The notes: generated from the letters alone by a model not told the origin. DNA of 64,000 nucleotides from Maribacter arcticus (GCF_900167935.1 NZ_FUYL01000004.1:351046-415045); one strand, 5' to 3'. Shown: positions 1-9,443, numbered from the stretch's first letter. Program-made: numbers and translations.

Positions 1-486
1 GATTGGTGGGCATATAAATATGAAGTGAATGATGCTATACCATACAACGCTGCTATAATGCAAAAGCAAGGTGTTGTTACCGCTATAAATAGCGATGACC
101 GAGAAATGATAAGAAGGTTAAATCAAGAAGCTGCAAAAACTATAAAGTATGGTGGCATGACCGAATTGGAAGCTTGGAAAATGGTTACAATTAACCCTGC
201 TAAACTTTTACACTTAGACGATCGCGTAGGAAGCATAAAAGAAGGAAAGGATGCAGATTTAGTTTTATGGTCTGGTAGTCCATTATCAGTTTATTCTAAA
301 GCAGAAAGAACAATGATAGAAGGGACAACATATTTCGATTTAGAAACGGATAAGCAAAACCGCGAAAAAATTAAAAAAGAACGAAATGAGTTGGTTACTA
401 TGATGCTTAAAGAAAAGAGCGGTGGTAAAAAAACGCAAGGCCCAAAGCAAAGTGTTAAAAGAGATTTCACCTGTGAAAGTCTTTAA
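1..486 (+). CDS. Amidohydrolase family protein, C-terminal part (cut by window edge)
   Basis: The frame is open from base 1, so the gene begins before the window and only the last 161 residues are visible. The visible part starts inside the barrel of an amidohydrolase-superfamily enzyme. An N-S-D-D segment matches the place where the last metal-binding Asp of these hydrolases sits. The segment NPAKLLHLDDRVGSIKEGKD follows, typical of the strand that returns to the small beta domain in imidazolonepropionase-like members. The tail is rich in Lys and Glu. Another amidohydrolase-like gene follows 12 bases later, or 45 bases later with the preferred start, so the two probably form an operon. The substrate cannot be told. 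Confidence 0.85.
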   Translation, partial: DWWAYKYEVNDAIPYNAAIMQKQGVVTAINSDDREMIRRLNQEAAKTIKYGGMTELEAWKMVTINPAKLLHLDDRVGSIKEGKDADLVLWSGSPLSVYSKAERTMIEGTTYFDLETDKQNREKIKKERNELVTMMLKEKSGGKKTQGPKQSVKRDFTCESL

Positions 487-531
487 TTTAATCAACCTAT
501 GCGAAGTATCACAAAATCTAAAAATACAGAA

Positions 532-1824
532 ATGAAAAAATACATAACCTTATTAATAGCATTTGGTTTGGTCTTACAAACCATGGCACAACAAACACCT
601 TCACCTAAACAAACAGAAGCTATCACTATTGAAGGTGCAACGGCTCATTTGGGTAATGGTGAAGTAATTGAAAGTTCCCTTATCATGTTCGAAGATGGTA
701 AACTGACTTTTGTTGGAGATTCTAAAATGAAAATCGCCCGCAAAGGAAAAGTAATCGATGCAACTGGAAAACATGTATATCCAGGGTTTATAGCTCCAGC
801 AAAAACCTTAGGTTTAGTTGAAATTGATGCTGTTAGAGCAACTAAAGATGAAGATGAACTTGGAGACTTTATTCCCCATGTAAGAAGTTTAATCGCTTAT
901 AACGCAGAATCGAAAGTTGTAGAAAGTATGCGGCCTAATGGAGTTTTAATTGGCCAGATAGCGCCTACTGGCGGTAGAATTTCTGGCACCTCATCAATTG
1001 TACAGTTTGATGCATGGAACTGGGAAGACGCGGCAATAAAAGTTGATGATGGTGTGCATTTAAACTGGCCAAATACATTTAGACAAGGTCGTTGGTGGGC
1101 TGGTGAAGAAAGAGGATACCAACCAAATAAGGATTACGGCGAACAAACACAAGCAGTAGTTACTTTTTTCAAAAATGCAGCTGCGTATGGCAAATCTACT
1201 TCTAAAGAGGTGAATCCTGCTTTTGCAGCAATGAAAGGTATTTTTGATGGCACTCAAAAACTATATGTTCACGCCGATGGCGAAAAAGAAATCATTGATG
1301 CCATTAATACATTAAAAGCCAATGGCACCAAAGAGATTGTTCTTATAGGAGGATATCACGCATATAAAATTCCTGAATTTTTAAAGAGTAATAACATTCC
1401 TGTTTTAGTTCAATACACCCATAATTTACCTGTTTATGATGATGATGATTATGACTTACCTTATAAGCTTCCTAAATTATTGGTAGATGCTGGGTTGATG
1501 GTAGCTATTCAAAATTCGGATGCAGAAAATTTTCAGACCAGAAATTTACCTTTCTATGCTGGGCAAGTTGTACAACAGGGCTTAGATAAAGAAGTAGCTG
1601 TGCAGCTTTTAACGGGTAATACAGCTAAAATATTAGGCATCGATGACCTATATGGAACTTTAGAGAATGGTAAAAGCGCAACGCTTTTTATATCTGAAGG
1701 TGATGCCTTAGATATGGCTGGCAATCAACTAACACATGCTTTTATAGATGGTAGGTCAGTTTCACTTGAAACACACCAAACCGAACTATGGAAACGTTAT
1801 TTAGGTAAATACGAAGGAGAATAA
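532..1824 (+). CDS. Amidohydrolase-like exported protein lacking the HxH metal motif
   Basis: The preferred start is the ATG at 532, giving 430 residues with a clean signal peptide (MKKYITLLIAFGLVLQTMAQ). An in-frame ATG at 499 would add 11 polar residues ahead of it. The fold signature is present: an N-terminal beta domain, the segment HVYPGF that normally precedes the metal site, and a C-terminal NTAKILGIDDLYGTLENGKS return strand. After HVYPGF, however, the usual D-x-H-x-H is replaced by IAPAKTLGL, so the first two metal ligands are missing. It may be catalytically altered or a partner subunit of the upstream amidohydrolase. It is probably exported to the periplasm. Confidence 0.8.
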   Translation: MKKYITLLIAFGLVLQTMAQQTPSPKQTEAITIEGATAHLGNGEVIESSLIMFEDGKLTFVGDSKMKIARKGKVIDATGKHVYPGFIAPAKTLGLVEIDAVRATKDEDELGDFIPHVRSLIAYNAESKVVESMRPNGVLIGQIAPTGGRISGTSSIVQFDAWNWEDAAIKVDDGVHLNWPNTFRQGRWWAGEERGYQPNKDYGEQTQAVVTFFKNAAAYGKSTSKEVNPAFAAMKGIFDGTQKLYVHADGEKEIIDAINTLKANGTKEIVLIGGYHAYKIPEFLKSNNIPVLVQYTHNLPVYDDDDYDLPYKLPKLLVDAGLMVAIQNSDAENFQTRNLPFYAGQVVQQGLDKEVAVQLLTGNTAKILGIDDLYGTLENGKSATLFISEGDALDMAGNQLTHAFIDGRSVSLETHQTELWKRYLGKYEGE

Positions 1825-1929
1825 AAAAGTAGTACGAAGAATAAAATAAAACTGTAAATTTAAGCTGATACCCATCGGCCTTAAAATCACATATTTACTT
1901 TAATTAAATTCTGAGTATTTACACTAAGA

Positions 1930-2031
1930 GGGTATTTAAAAAGTCCGATAAATTCGAATAATCTAAAGATTCAATAGTTCACTATTGAATCTAATTTGAA
2001 TAAAATCAATAAATGGACTTTTTATATACCC
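1930..2031. repeat. Nested inverted repeat, about 100 bases
   Basis: The outer arms GGGTATTTAAAAAGTCC (1930-1946) and GGACTTTTTATATACCC (2015-2031) are complementary at 16 of 17 positions. Inside them GATTCAATAG (1968-1977) pairs perfectly with CTATTGAATC (1982-1991) across a TTCA loop. The element lies between the amidohydrolase-like gene and the penicillin acylase gene. It could be a small non-autonomous mobile element, a structured 5' leader of the downstream gene, or a weak terminator. No transposase is nearby. Confidence 0.6.
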
Positions 2032-2061
2032 TTTATTTATAACCAATAAACCAATAATCTT

Positions 2062-4461
2062 ATGAAAAACATTTTTATTCTTTTTTTATTGGTCCTTGCT
2101 TTTTCCTGTAAAAAATCAAAGACCACCAGTTCAGATATGTTGTTGCTTGCGGAACTACAAGAACCTGTTGAGATGGTTAGAGATGAATGGGGTATTAACC
2201 ATATCTACGCAAAAAATCAACATGATCTTTTTTATGCTCAAGGATATGCCGCTGCGGCAGACCGCCTTTTTCAATTCGAAATTTGGCGAAGGCAAGCTAC
2301 CGGAACCGTTTCTGAAATATTAGGAGAACGTGAACTGAAAAGAGATATCGGCACTCGTCTCTTCAAATTTAGAGGCGATATGAAGACCGAAATGAATCAT
2401 TACCATAAAGATGGTGTTGAAATAATAACCGCCTATACTGATGGGGTAAATGCATACATAGAAAATATTTTAAAAACGCCAGAACTATTACCTATTGAAT
2501 TTCAAATTTTAGATATTAAACCTCAGAAATGGACACCAGAAGTGGTTATTTCAAGGCATCAAGGACTTTTAGGGAATATTGGCGAGGAACTTCAGATAGG
2601 TCGTACTGTCGCAAAGTTAGGTACAGATAAAACAAAAGAATTGTTCTGGTTGCATCCAAAAGAACCCAATATAGAAATTGATCCAATTATAAATACAAGT
2701 TTATTAAGTAATGACATCCTAGAGCTTTATAATGCCTATCGTAAAACCGTTAAGTTTAAAAAAGAAGACATTATACCATCATTTCGAAATACGAGTGAAG
2801 AAAAAGCGATAATATCCCTTATAAGTGTTAAATCTGATTCCTTAGGTATAGGAAGTAATAATTGGGTGGTAGATGGTTCACAAATGGAAGATGGCAATAC
2901 CTACATGGCAAATGACCCCCATAGAACCATTGCAATTCCATCATTACGCTACATGACTCACTTAGTTGCTCCTGGCTGGAATGTTATAGGAGGTGGAGAA
3001 CCAGAAATTCCGGGTATTTCTATTGGGCATAATGAATATGGAGCATGGGGCCTAACGGTATTTGAAACTGACGGAGAAGATTTATATGTGTATGAATTAA
3101 ATCCTGAGAATCAAAATCAGTATAGATATAAGGATCAATGGGTAGACATGACACATATTTCGGAAAATATAAAAATAAAAGGTCAAAAAGATAGTATCGT
3201 AGATTTAGTATATACCATTCATGGCCCTGTAATTTATAAGGACAAAGGGAATAATGTTGCTTATGCCGTTCGCTGTGCTTGGCTTGAACCTGGCGGTTCT
3301 CCTTATTTAGCTTCGCTAAGAATGAACCAAGCTAAAAATTGGGAAGAATTTAGAGAAGCGTGTAATTATAGTCACATTCCAGGGGAAAATATGATTTGGG
3401 CTGATAAAGAAGGGACGATAGGATGGCAAGCTGTTGGCATTGCCCCTATTCGTAGAAATTTTAGCGGTCTTGTTCCAGTGCCTGGGGATGGGCGTTATGA
3501 ATGGGATGGGTATCTACCCATTAAAGAAAAGCCCCATAGTGTAAATCCTAAAGAAGGCTTCTTGGCCACCGCCAACCAAAACGTAACCCCAAATGACTAC
3601 ACCCATTGGGATGCTATAGGATATTCTTGGGCCGATCCTTATCGTGGTGAGCGCATTAAGGAAGTGCTAGAATCAGGTAGTAAAATGACAATGAATGACA
3701 TGAAGGCTCTTCAAACGGATTATCTTTCTATTCCTGCCCGTGAACTAGTACCATTATTAGAACAAATTAGTTTTGAGGATAAGGTTTTACAGGCAAGGGA
3801 CAAACTGAATCAATGGAATTATAAATTGGAAGCCAATTCTATTCCTGCGGCAATTTACGTTGCATGGGAAGATCAAATAATGCAGAAAGCCGATGACATG
3901 TTTATACCCAAAGCCGGCAAAGGTATTGTTCCAAATTTACAGTTAAAGCGAGTACTAGATTGGCTGATTAAACCAGACAAAAAATTCGGAACAAACCCAA
4001 TAGTTGGCAGAAATAAATTTTTAGGTGAGGCTTTCAAAGCTGCCGTAACCAATTTGGAAACCAGACTAGGATCAGATATGAACCATTGGCAATATGGTCA
4101 AGTAAAAAACAAGCATACGTATATGGAGCATGCTTTAGGTAGTGTTGTAAATGAAACAACCAAAAGTAATTTAGATCTAGGCCCCTTACCAAGAGGAGGA
4201 AACGGCCAAACTGTAGGTTCTACTGGCGGAAATTCAAGACAAAGCAGCGGTGCTTCATTTAGAGTAATTATCAACACTGGTGATTGGGATGCCTCAGTAG
4301 CCACCAATGGCCCTGGGCAATCTGGAAACCCAGACAGTCAATTTTATAGCAATCTATTTGAACCTTGGGCAAATGACCAATATTTTCCTTTGTATTATTC
4401 TAAATCCAAGATTGATTCCGTAGCGGTAAGTACCCAAATTTTAAATCCCGTGGAGAAATAA
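2062..4461 (+). CDS. Penicillin acylase family lipoprotein (Ntn hydrolase)
   Basis: 799 residues, normal for precursors of the penicillin amidase family (S45), which cleave themselves so that an internal Ser becomes the N-terminal nucleophile of the beta chain. The lipoprotein signal MKNIFILFLLVLAFSC ends in a lipobox Cys at residue 16. The alpha-chain motif DEWGINHIYAKNQHDLFYAQ is typical. The cleavage and nucleophile site is in GSNNWVV, with Ser265 as the predicted catalytic residue. The segment NDPHRTIAIPSLRYMTHL follows, as in known members. The C-terminus carries the conserved GGNGQTVGSTGG stretch. The natural substrate may be an N-acyl compound such as an acyl-homoserine lactone, but that is inference. 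Transcribed alone. Confidence 0.9.
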   Translation: MKNIFILFLLVLAFSCKKSKTTSSDMLLLAELQEPVEMVRDEWGINHIYAKNQHDLFYAQGYAAAADRLFQFEIWRRQATGTVSEILGERELKRDIGTRLFKFRGDMKTEMNHYHKDGVEIITAYTDGVNAYIENILKTPELLPIEFQILDIKPQKWTPEVVISRHQGLLGNIGEELQIGRTVAKLGTDKTKELFWLHPKEPNIEIDPIINTSLLSNDILELYNAYRKTVKFKKEDIIPSFRNTSEEKAIISLISVKSDSLGIGSNNWVVDGSQMEDGNTYMANDPHRTIAIPSLRYMTHLVAPGWNVIGGGEPEIPGISIGHNEYGAWGLTVFETDGEDLYVYELNPENQNQYRYKDQWVDMTHISENIKIKGQKDSIVDLVYTIHGPVIYKDKGNNVAYAVRCAWLEPGGSPYLASLRMNQAKNWEEFREACNYSHIPGENMIWADKEGTIGWQAVGIAPIRRNFSGLVPVPGDGRYEWDGYLPIKEKPHSVNPKEGFLATANQNVTPNDYTHWDAIGYSWADPYRGERIKEVLESGSKMTMNDMKALQTDYLSIPARELVPLLEQISFEDKVLQARDKLNQWNYKLEANSIPAAIYVAWEDQIMQKADDMFIPKAGKGIVPNLQLKRVLDWLIKPDKKFGTNPIVGRNKFLGEAFKAAVTNLETRLGSDMNHWQYGQVKNKHTYMEHALGSVVNETTKSNLDLGPLPRGGNGQTVGSTGGNSRQSSGASFRVIINTGDWDASVATNGPGQSGNPDSQFYSNLFEPWANDQYFPLYYSKSKIDSVAVSTQILNPVEK

Positions 4462-4495
4462 CAGAGACAATAGCACTAATCAAAAATATTGTTAT

Positions 4496-4536
4496 TCCCA
4501 CTTTATAAGCGATAAATCATTACCTATAAAGTGGGA
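4496..4536. terminator. Inverted repeat between convergent genes
   Basis: TCCCACTTTATA (4496-4507) pairs perfectly with TATAAAGTGGGA (4525-4536) around a 17-base loop. It sits between two convergent genes and is likely a bidirectional transcription stop, though no clear T-tract follows. Confidence 0.4.
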
Positions 4537-4555
4537 TTAGCTATATAATAGAAAA

Positions 4556-4963
4556 TTACTTGTTAGCAAACATCCATCCTAAATACGCCATTGGAATATA
4601 TGCCATTAGTAGGTCTAAGGCATTGAACCACATAGGGCCGTCTAACATAGATATACTTATAGAACCACCGATTAGAAAAAATACACCAATTAATAAGGCC
4701 ATAAGTTGCTTTCTCGTAGCCGCTATTTTGGCAGCTACAAATGCTCCAACTAAAGTACCCAAGGCATGAGCTAAAAATGGAAATAAAAAATGTTTAGGTT
4801 CAAATAAATGCATAGTAGATTTTAAACCTTCCATAGTGGTGATATCCCCACCTTCTGGTGGTGGAATGATGGATCCACTTATCATTATAATCCCCATATT
4901 TACTATACTGCCTATAATTATTCCTGCAACTACAGCTAAAACATTTTTGAATGTCGGATTCAT
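4556..4963 (-). CDS. Small four-helix membrane protein, function unknown
   Basis: 135 residues with four predicted membrane segments near residues 8-30, 58-80, 86-105 and 112-131. A soluble loop at 31-57 contains IIPPPEGGDITTMEGLKS. I recognise this as a type of hypothetical protein common in Bacteroidota but know no function. It follows the DUF3500 gene by 12 bases on the same strand and is probably co-transcribed with it. Nothing in the sequence suggests a catalytic site. Confidence 0.7.
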   Translation of the reverse strand: MNPTFKNVLAVVAGIIIGSIVNMGIIMISGSIIPPPEGGDITTMEGLKSTMHLFEPKHFLFPFLAHALGTLVGAFVAAKIAATRKQLMALLIGVFFLIGGSISISMLDGPMWFNALDLLMAYIPMAYLGWMFANK

Positions 4964-4975
4964 ATACTTTAAATT

Positions 4976-6181
4976 TTAATTTTCATGATGATGAATTTCT
5001 TTATGCTGACGTAACAAATCCTTACCATAATCATTCCCATTTGGGGTTCGCACCATAGTATGAATATGTTGTCTAGAAGGACCATCATATCCATTTTTAG
5101 GCATACCTACTATCCCTTGATGGTCGAATTCAATGAGAACAACAGGACTATGAATACGATAATAAAAAACGGCATCCGCTGTAATGTTTCCCACCCAAGC
5201 GAACCAAGTATCATCTAGATGAGATTTAATTTCTTCCATTTTTACCTGGCTATGACCCTCTTTTAAATTATTAATATATTGCTCTGCCAAATGAATTAAG
5301 GCTTCCTGTTGTTCACCCGTAAGTTCTGAATAGGCTATTCCTGAGTAATTTAAGGTAATGTTATCCTTACTTGCTGACGCCTTTAAGTCATTATGATTCT
5401 TGTTTGGATTGAGGGTAGCCTTATCTTGTTGTGCTTTATTTAGTGTTTGCATAAATGCCAATCCTAAATTCTGCTCATCTTGAAATAATGTATTCCCTTT
5501 ATATTTTCCAGTTGTTGTAATTATTGGTTCTCCTCCCATAAACACAGGGGACATGACCACCAAATCTCCTAATAAAAAATAGTTGATAACCAAATGGTGA
5601 CCATCTATTTGCCAACCCCATGGTTCAGTCTCAGAAGGTTCACCCAAAATCGTGAAGTAGTACAATTCCTCGTCATATGCCGGATCATCATTATTATATT
5701 CACGTAAGGTCTGATCCGTTTTCATAATATCCTTACTTAATTTCAATCCCTTAATGCTTAAGGATACTTGCATTAAATCAAATGCCAGCTTACGTTGATT
5801 TTCATCCATCTCCTTTATACTCACTCCTTGACGCTTATAGATTCCATTATCAACATTACTCCACATTCGCCATTCTTTATCTTCAATAGGAAAAGTTGTA
5901 CGATTTTTCTGTTCAGGATTCAAAGATTTTAAAAATATTATAGCTGCATTCTGAATTGATTCAGTTGAAATACCGGTAGGTTTAATTGAAAATAGATTGG
6001 TTTCCCTTCCAGCATCAGTTTCTATTCCCCTATACTCTTGGGCGAGATTAGACCTCTCCATTTTTTCAAAATAGGTTTTGAAGTCTACTGTATTCGGTTC
6101 TTTTTCATTTGTTTTTTCTTGACAAAAGACAAAAGAAAAAACAAAGGAAAAAATAACGATTAGTGAATTTTTTGTATTCAT
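4976..6181 (-). CDS. DUF3500 domain-containing exported protein
   Basis: The preferred start is the ATG at 6181, which gives 401 residues and a signal peptide (MNTKNSLIVIFSFVFSFVFC). The open frame extends 23 residues further upstream but with no export signal there. The Cys at the end of the hydrophobic stretch could be a lipobox. The body matches DUF3500: an EPWGWQIDGHHLVINYFLLG segment, then SPVFMGGEP, and a C-terminal DTWFAWVG...YRIHSPVVLIEFDHQG...HIHTMVRTPNGNDYG stretch rich in His. The family has no assigned biochemical role that I can state. It probably forms an operon with the small membrane protein downstream. Confidence 0.8.
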   Translation of the reverse strand: MNTKNSLIVIFSFVFSFVFCQEKTNEKEPNTVDFKTYFEKMERSNLAQEYRGIETDAGRETNLFSIKPTGISTESIQNAAIIFLKSLNPEQKNRTTFPIEDKEWRMWSNVDNGIYKRQGVSIKEMDENQRKLAFDLMQVSLSIKGLKLSKDIMKTDQTLREYNNDDPAYDEELYYFTILGEPSETEPWGWQIDGHHLVINYFLLGDLVVMSPVFMGGEPIITTTGKYKGNTLFQDEQNLGLAFMQTLNKAQQDKATLNPNKNHNDLKASASKDNITLNYSGIAYSELTGEQQEALIHLAEQYINNLKEGHSQVKMEEIKSHLDDTWFAWVGNITADAVFYYRIHSPVVLIEFDHQGIVGMPKNGYDGPSRQHIHTMVRTPNGNDYGKDLLRQHKEIHHHEN

Positions 6182-6352
6182 TTTTGAGATTAAATTAACA
6201 ACAAGGTATTTAATTTTGGTAGAATACACCCTTTCAACGTAAAATTGCATTTTAAAAGAATAATTAATACATGAATACTAGTTACTATTCTCATTAATTC
6301 AGCTAATACATAAGGCTCATTTTGGGTTTAAAAAATAGCCTAGACCTTAAAA

Positions 6353-7354
6353 CTACACTTTTATATACTTACCTGGATTATTCTCAAAACTAACCTTACA
6401 ACCATCACAACAGAAATAAACCTTCTCACCTGCATATTCTATAATATGCTTTGGATTTTTCTTCGACACGGGTACATTACAAACCGGATTTATATAATAC
6501 TCCTCATTAAACTGATTATTCACATCAGCTTCAGTTTTGGAAGGTTTAGAGCTCCCGCAACAAGAACCACTACTGGTTTTTTCTTTACGAAAATCGTCAA
6601 TTACCTCTGCTAATATACTTATAGCCACTTCACTAGCAAGTTTTGCATTAATGTCTAAACCTACTGGGCTGCGTAACTCTGAGATACGCGCATCGGAAAT
6701 ACCTGCATTGGTCAAATACGTTTTAATATCTTCTGCCTTTTTAGCACTAGCTACAAAGCCAACATAATTCACTGAAGTTTCCAAAGCCTTCTTTACAGAG
6801 AGTTCATCATCTTCGCCTTGGGTTGTAATAATTATATACGTATTTGTCAAATTTTTAAAAGTGCTAAAATCCACTTTATCAGAAACACTATTGGCCGATG
6901 GAAACATTAGTAAATCTGCATCAGTCGCCATCACAGAAACTCTAAAATCAGCGGCCGAAGCCATTTGCACCAATTTACGGGCAATATTACTCTTACCCAC
7001 TACAATTAATTCGGGTTGTGGTATTACAGGTTCTATCATAATTTCTAGGGTTCCTTTGCTTTGACATGACATAACATATTCTTTAAACGTAGCTGTAGAA
7101 CGTGTGCCACCTTCAGGAGAAATACGCACGCGTCGGTAGCGTTTGCTTTTAATAACATCTAAGGCTTCTTTGATAACGATACCACGCACACAACCACCAC
7201 CTATCCAACCGATAAGCTCACCGGTTTCTAAAATAAGGGCCTTATCCCCTACTTTACCAGAACTTGGGGCTATACGGTCTACCACTTGTGCAATGGCAAA
7301 GTTGGAGCCTTTGGCCAAGTGCTTTTCTATTTGTAACGCGAGTTCGTTAAACAT
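6353..7354 (-). CDS. coxF: CoxF-like XdhC/CoxI family maturation protein with C-terminal YHS domain
   Basis: 333 residues. Residues 1 to about 260 are an XdhC/CoxI protein: an N-terminal lobe with GWIGGGCVRGIVIKEAL and a Rossmann-like lobe from ELIVVGKSNIARKL. XdhC proteins bind and hand over Moco in molybdenum hydroxylase assembly. In Oligotropha carboxidovorans the co-operonic coxF product is needed for the copper step of the Cu-S-Mo site. A GSCCGSSKPS linker is followed by a YHS-type domain at 288-333 with INPVC and YFCCDGC, so Cys292, Cys315, Cys316 and Cys319 could bind metal. It overlaps coxE by 8 bases. The symbol rests on the D-E-F gene order. The added YHS domain is unusual and is consistent with a copper-handling role, which is inference. 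Confidence 0.85.
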   Translation of the reverse strand: MFNELALQIEKHLAKGSNFAIAQVVDRIAPSSGKVGDKALILETGELIGWIGGGCVRGIVIKEALDVIKSKRYRRVRISPEGGTRSTATFKEYVMSCQSKGTLEIMIEPVIPQPELIVVGKSNIARKLVQMASAADFRVSVMATDADLLMFPSANSVSDKVDFSTFKNLTNTYIIITTQGEDDELSVKKALETSVNYVGFVASAKKAEDIKTYLTNAGISDARISELRSPVGLDINAKLASEVAISILAEVIDDFRKEKTSSGSCCGSSKPSKTEADVNNQFNEEYYINPVCNVPVSKKNPKHIIEYAGEKVYFCCDGCKVSFENNPGKYIKV

Positions 7355-8483
7355 CCATCAATAATTTTTCTAATTTTAATAAACTATCCAAGTTGTGTGC
7401 TGATTCAAACGCATCTAAATGCGGCATCACATTCACCATTCCTTTTTGAATAGGCTGATAACCTTCCATACCTTTTAACGGATTCAGCCAAACTAAGGTC
7501 TTGCATTTTCTGCGTATCGTTCTTACGGCCTCCCTAAGCACTGTTACGTTTCCTGTTTCAAGTCCGTCACTCAAAATCACTACAATATGTTTTTGACTCA
7601 AAAATTTACTTCCGTATACGGAAAGAAATTCCGTAAGCGACTCCCCTATCTTAGTGCCACTTGACCACGAATTTACATTCTTACCAATCTGCTTTAAAAC
7701 TTCTTGTTCGTTGTTTTGTCGGAGCATTGGGGTAACATGTGTCAAGGTTGTACTAAAAGTAAAAAATTCAAGGCTCTTAAAATACTTCTTTAACACCATC
7801 ACGTATCGTAAAAGATAATAGCTATAGGTGTCCATAGAACCACTTACATCGAGAATAAAAACCACTTTCCGCTTTTCTTTGCGTTTTCTTTTATGGGATA
7901 AATCTAACAACATTCCACCTTTTGAAATTCCATGGCGAATCGTATTTCGAATATCAATTGTTCCCTTGTTAGCATTCTCAAGCCTACGTTTAAAACGCAT
8001 ACTCATTTGATGAAAAAGCTCTTCGGCCAATTCTTCCAACTTTTCCTTATCAGCAACATTTACCTTAGAAAAATCGGTAAGTCTTAGTCGTATACTCTCA
8101 TTTGCGCCAACAGTTTCTTTAGCTTCTTGTTCTATGACTTCTTTTTTGGGTACCTTAAATTCTGTTCCCAAAAATATAACTGTGGCAGTCTCTTTTTCCT
8201 TTTTAAGTTGTTTGATTTGTTTTTTACGTTGTTCTAATCTCTCTTCGTAATAACGACTCCAAAAACGGTCGAACATTTCATCAAAGCGGTCAAAATGCTC
8301 TTTGCGTTTACAATAAATAGCCTTTAAACTATACTGAAACAGCTTACGATCTAAAACCCAGCCTCGTTCTGCAACTTCAAAAGCATCCCTAGTTTCTTGA
8401 GGACCCAAAACAAACTGACGCTCCCGACAATACATGGTGAAGTCGATGAGGCGTTCTTTGAATGTTTTTTCTACAGCTTGCAC
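7347..8483 (-). CDS. coxE: CoxE-like von Willebrand factor A domain protein
   Basis: 378 residues. Residues 1-100 are helical and basic, with a run of Lys/Glu/Gln around 85-100. From about 205 there is a VWA domain whose metal-ion-dependent adhesion site reads DVSGSMD (Asp212, Ser214, Ser216), and VILSDGLETG supplies the later acidic residue. The protein belongs to the VWA family partnered with MoxR AAA+ ATPases. In the coxD-coxE-coxF set these proteins complete the Cu-S-Mo centre after apo-enzyme assembly. It lies 87 bases after coxD and overlaps the coxF start, which suggests translational coupling. Confidence 0.88.
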   Translation of the reverse strand: MQAVEKTFKERLIDFTMYCRERQFVLGPQETRDAFEVAERGWVLDRKLFQYSLKAIYCKRKEHFDRFDEMFDRFWSRYYEERLEQRKKQIKQLKKEKETATVIFLGTEFKVPKKEVIEQEAKETVGANESIRLRLTDFSKVNVADKEKLEELAEELFHQMSMRFKRRLENANKGTIDIRNTIRHGISKGGMLLDLSHKRKRKEKRKVVFILDVSGSMDTYSYYLLRYVMVLKKYFKSLEFFTFSTTLTHVTPMLRQNNEQEVLKQIGKNVNSWSSGTKIGESLTEFLSVYGSKFLSQKHIVVILSDGLETGNVTVLREAVRTIRRKCKTLVWLNPLKGMEGYQPIQKGMVNVMPHLDAFESAHNLDSLLKLEKLLMDV

Positions 8484-8570
8484 AGATTATAGAAATTTAG
8501 GTTTTTGAGTTTGAACTTATTTTTTTATAATGTTGAAGGCCTAGTCTAGGATTCCAATTAGGATGACATT

Positions 8571-9443
8571 CTAATCAATAGGATATAAAAATTCCTGAAC
8601 AGACTTATTCCTCACAAACTCTACATCATCTTTATGTTTCAGAACACTACCAATGGTTGTTTTTACAATCTCATCAGTGATATTCTTTTGATTCATCAAC
8701 AACAAGGTCTTTGCCCAATCTAGAGATTCTGCAATACCCGGTGGTTTATGTAAACTTGACTTTCTTAAATTGTGAATAAAAGTAACCACCTGTGTTGCCA
8801 ATGCTTCATCAATATTCGGAAGCTTTTTAGCAATGATATCAATCTCTTTTGTTTTCGATGGAAAATCAACCCAATGATACAAACATCTTCGTCTTAAAGC
8901 ATCACTGAGCTCTCGAGTTCGATTTGAAGTCAAAATAACCAAAGGTTTTGATTTTGCTTTTATCGTTCCCAATTCAGGTATACTAATTTGAAAATCAGAA
9001 AGTAGCTCTAATAGATATGCCTCAAATTCTTCATCAGCCCTATCAATTTCATCAATCAACAGTACTACAGGTTTGTCAGCACTTATTGATTGTAACAAGG
9101 GGCGTTGAAGTACATAATCCATCCCAAAAATCTGATTTTGAAGCGCCAACTTATCTTCATCCTGCTCAAAAAGCTTAATGTGCAAAAGCTGTTTTTGGTA
9201 ATTCCATTCGTAAATGGTAGTACTTACATCCAAACCTTCATAACATTGCAAACGAATTAAATTTGTGCCCAAATGTTCGGCCAAAGTTTTGCCCAGCATG
9301 GTCTTTCCAACTCCTGGATTACCTTCTAATAATAAAGGTTTCTCTAAATTTTTCAAAAGAAAAATAGAAGTTGCCAGTTCTTCATTTAGAATATAGTCGT
9401 GCTCATAAAAATCTTTTATAAGCTTTTCGATGTCTTTGTTCAA
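8571..9443 (-). CDS. coxD: CoxD-like MoxR family AAA+ ATPase
   Basis: 290 residues, normal for MoxR-type ATPases. Walker A is GNPGVGKT at 41-48 and Walker B is VVLLIDEIDR at 126-135. LTSNRTRELSDALRRRCLYHW carries sensor 1 and the arginine finger region. CoxD of the CO dehydrogenase system acts on the folded enzyme and is required for sulfuration of the active-site molybdenum. Pairing with a VWA protein immediately downstream is the standard MoxR-VWA chaperone arrangement. The 66-base gap from coxG contains a strong hairpin, so its expression level may differ from that of the structural genes. Confidence 0.9.
   Translation of the reverse strand: MNKDIEKLIKDFYEHDYILNEELATSIFLLKNLEKPLLLEGNPGVGKTMLGKTLAEHLGTNLIRLQCYEGLDVSTTIYEWNYQKQLLHIKLFEQDEDKLALQNQIFGMDYVLQRPLLQSISADKPVVLLIDEIDRADEEFEAYLLELLSDFQISIPELGTIKAKSKPLVILTSNRTRELSDALRRRCLYHWVDFPSKTKEIDIIAKKLPNIDEALATQVVTFIHNLRKSSLHKPPGIAESLDWAKTLLLMNQKNITDEIVKTTIGSVLKHKDDVEFVRNKSVQEFLYPID

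Noticed and set aside
1060..1257. Minus-strand open frame inside the amidohydrolase-like gene
   Set aside because: Shadow of the plus-strand coding sequence. The same applies to the other short antisense frames, such as those inside coxF, purA, the DUF368 genes and rocD.
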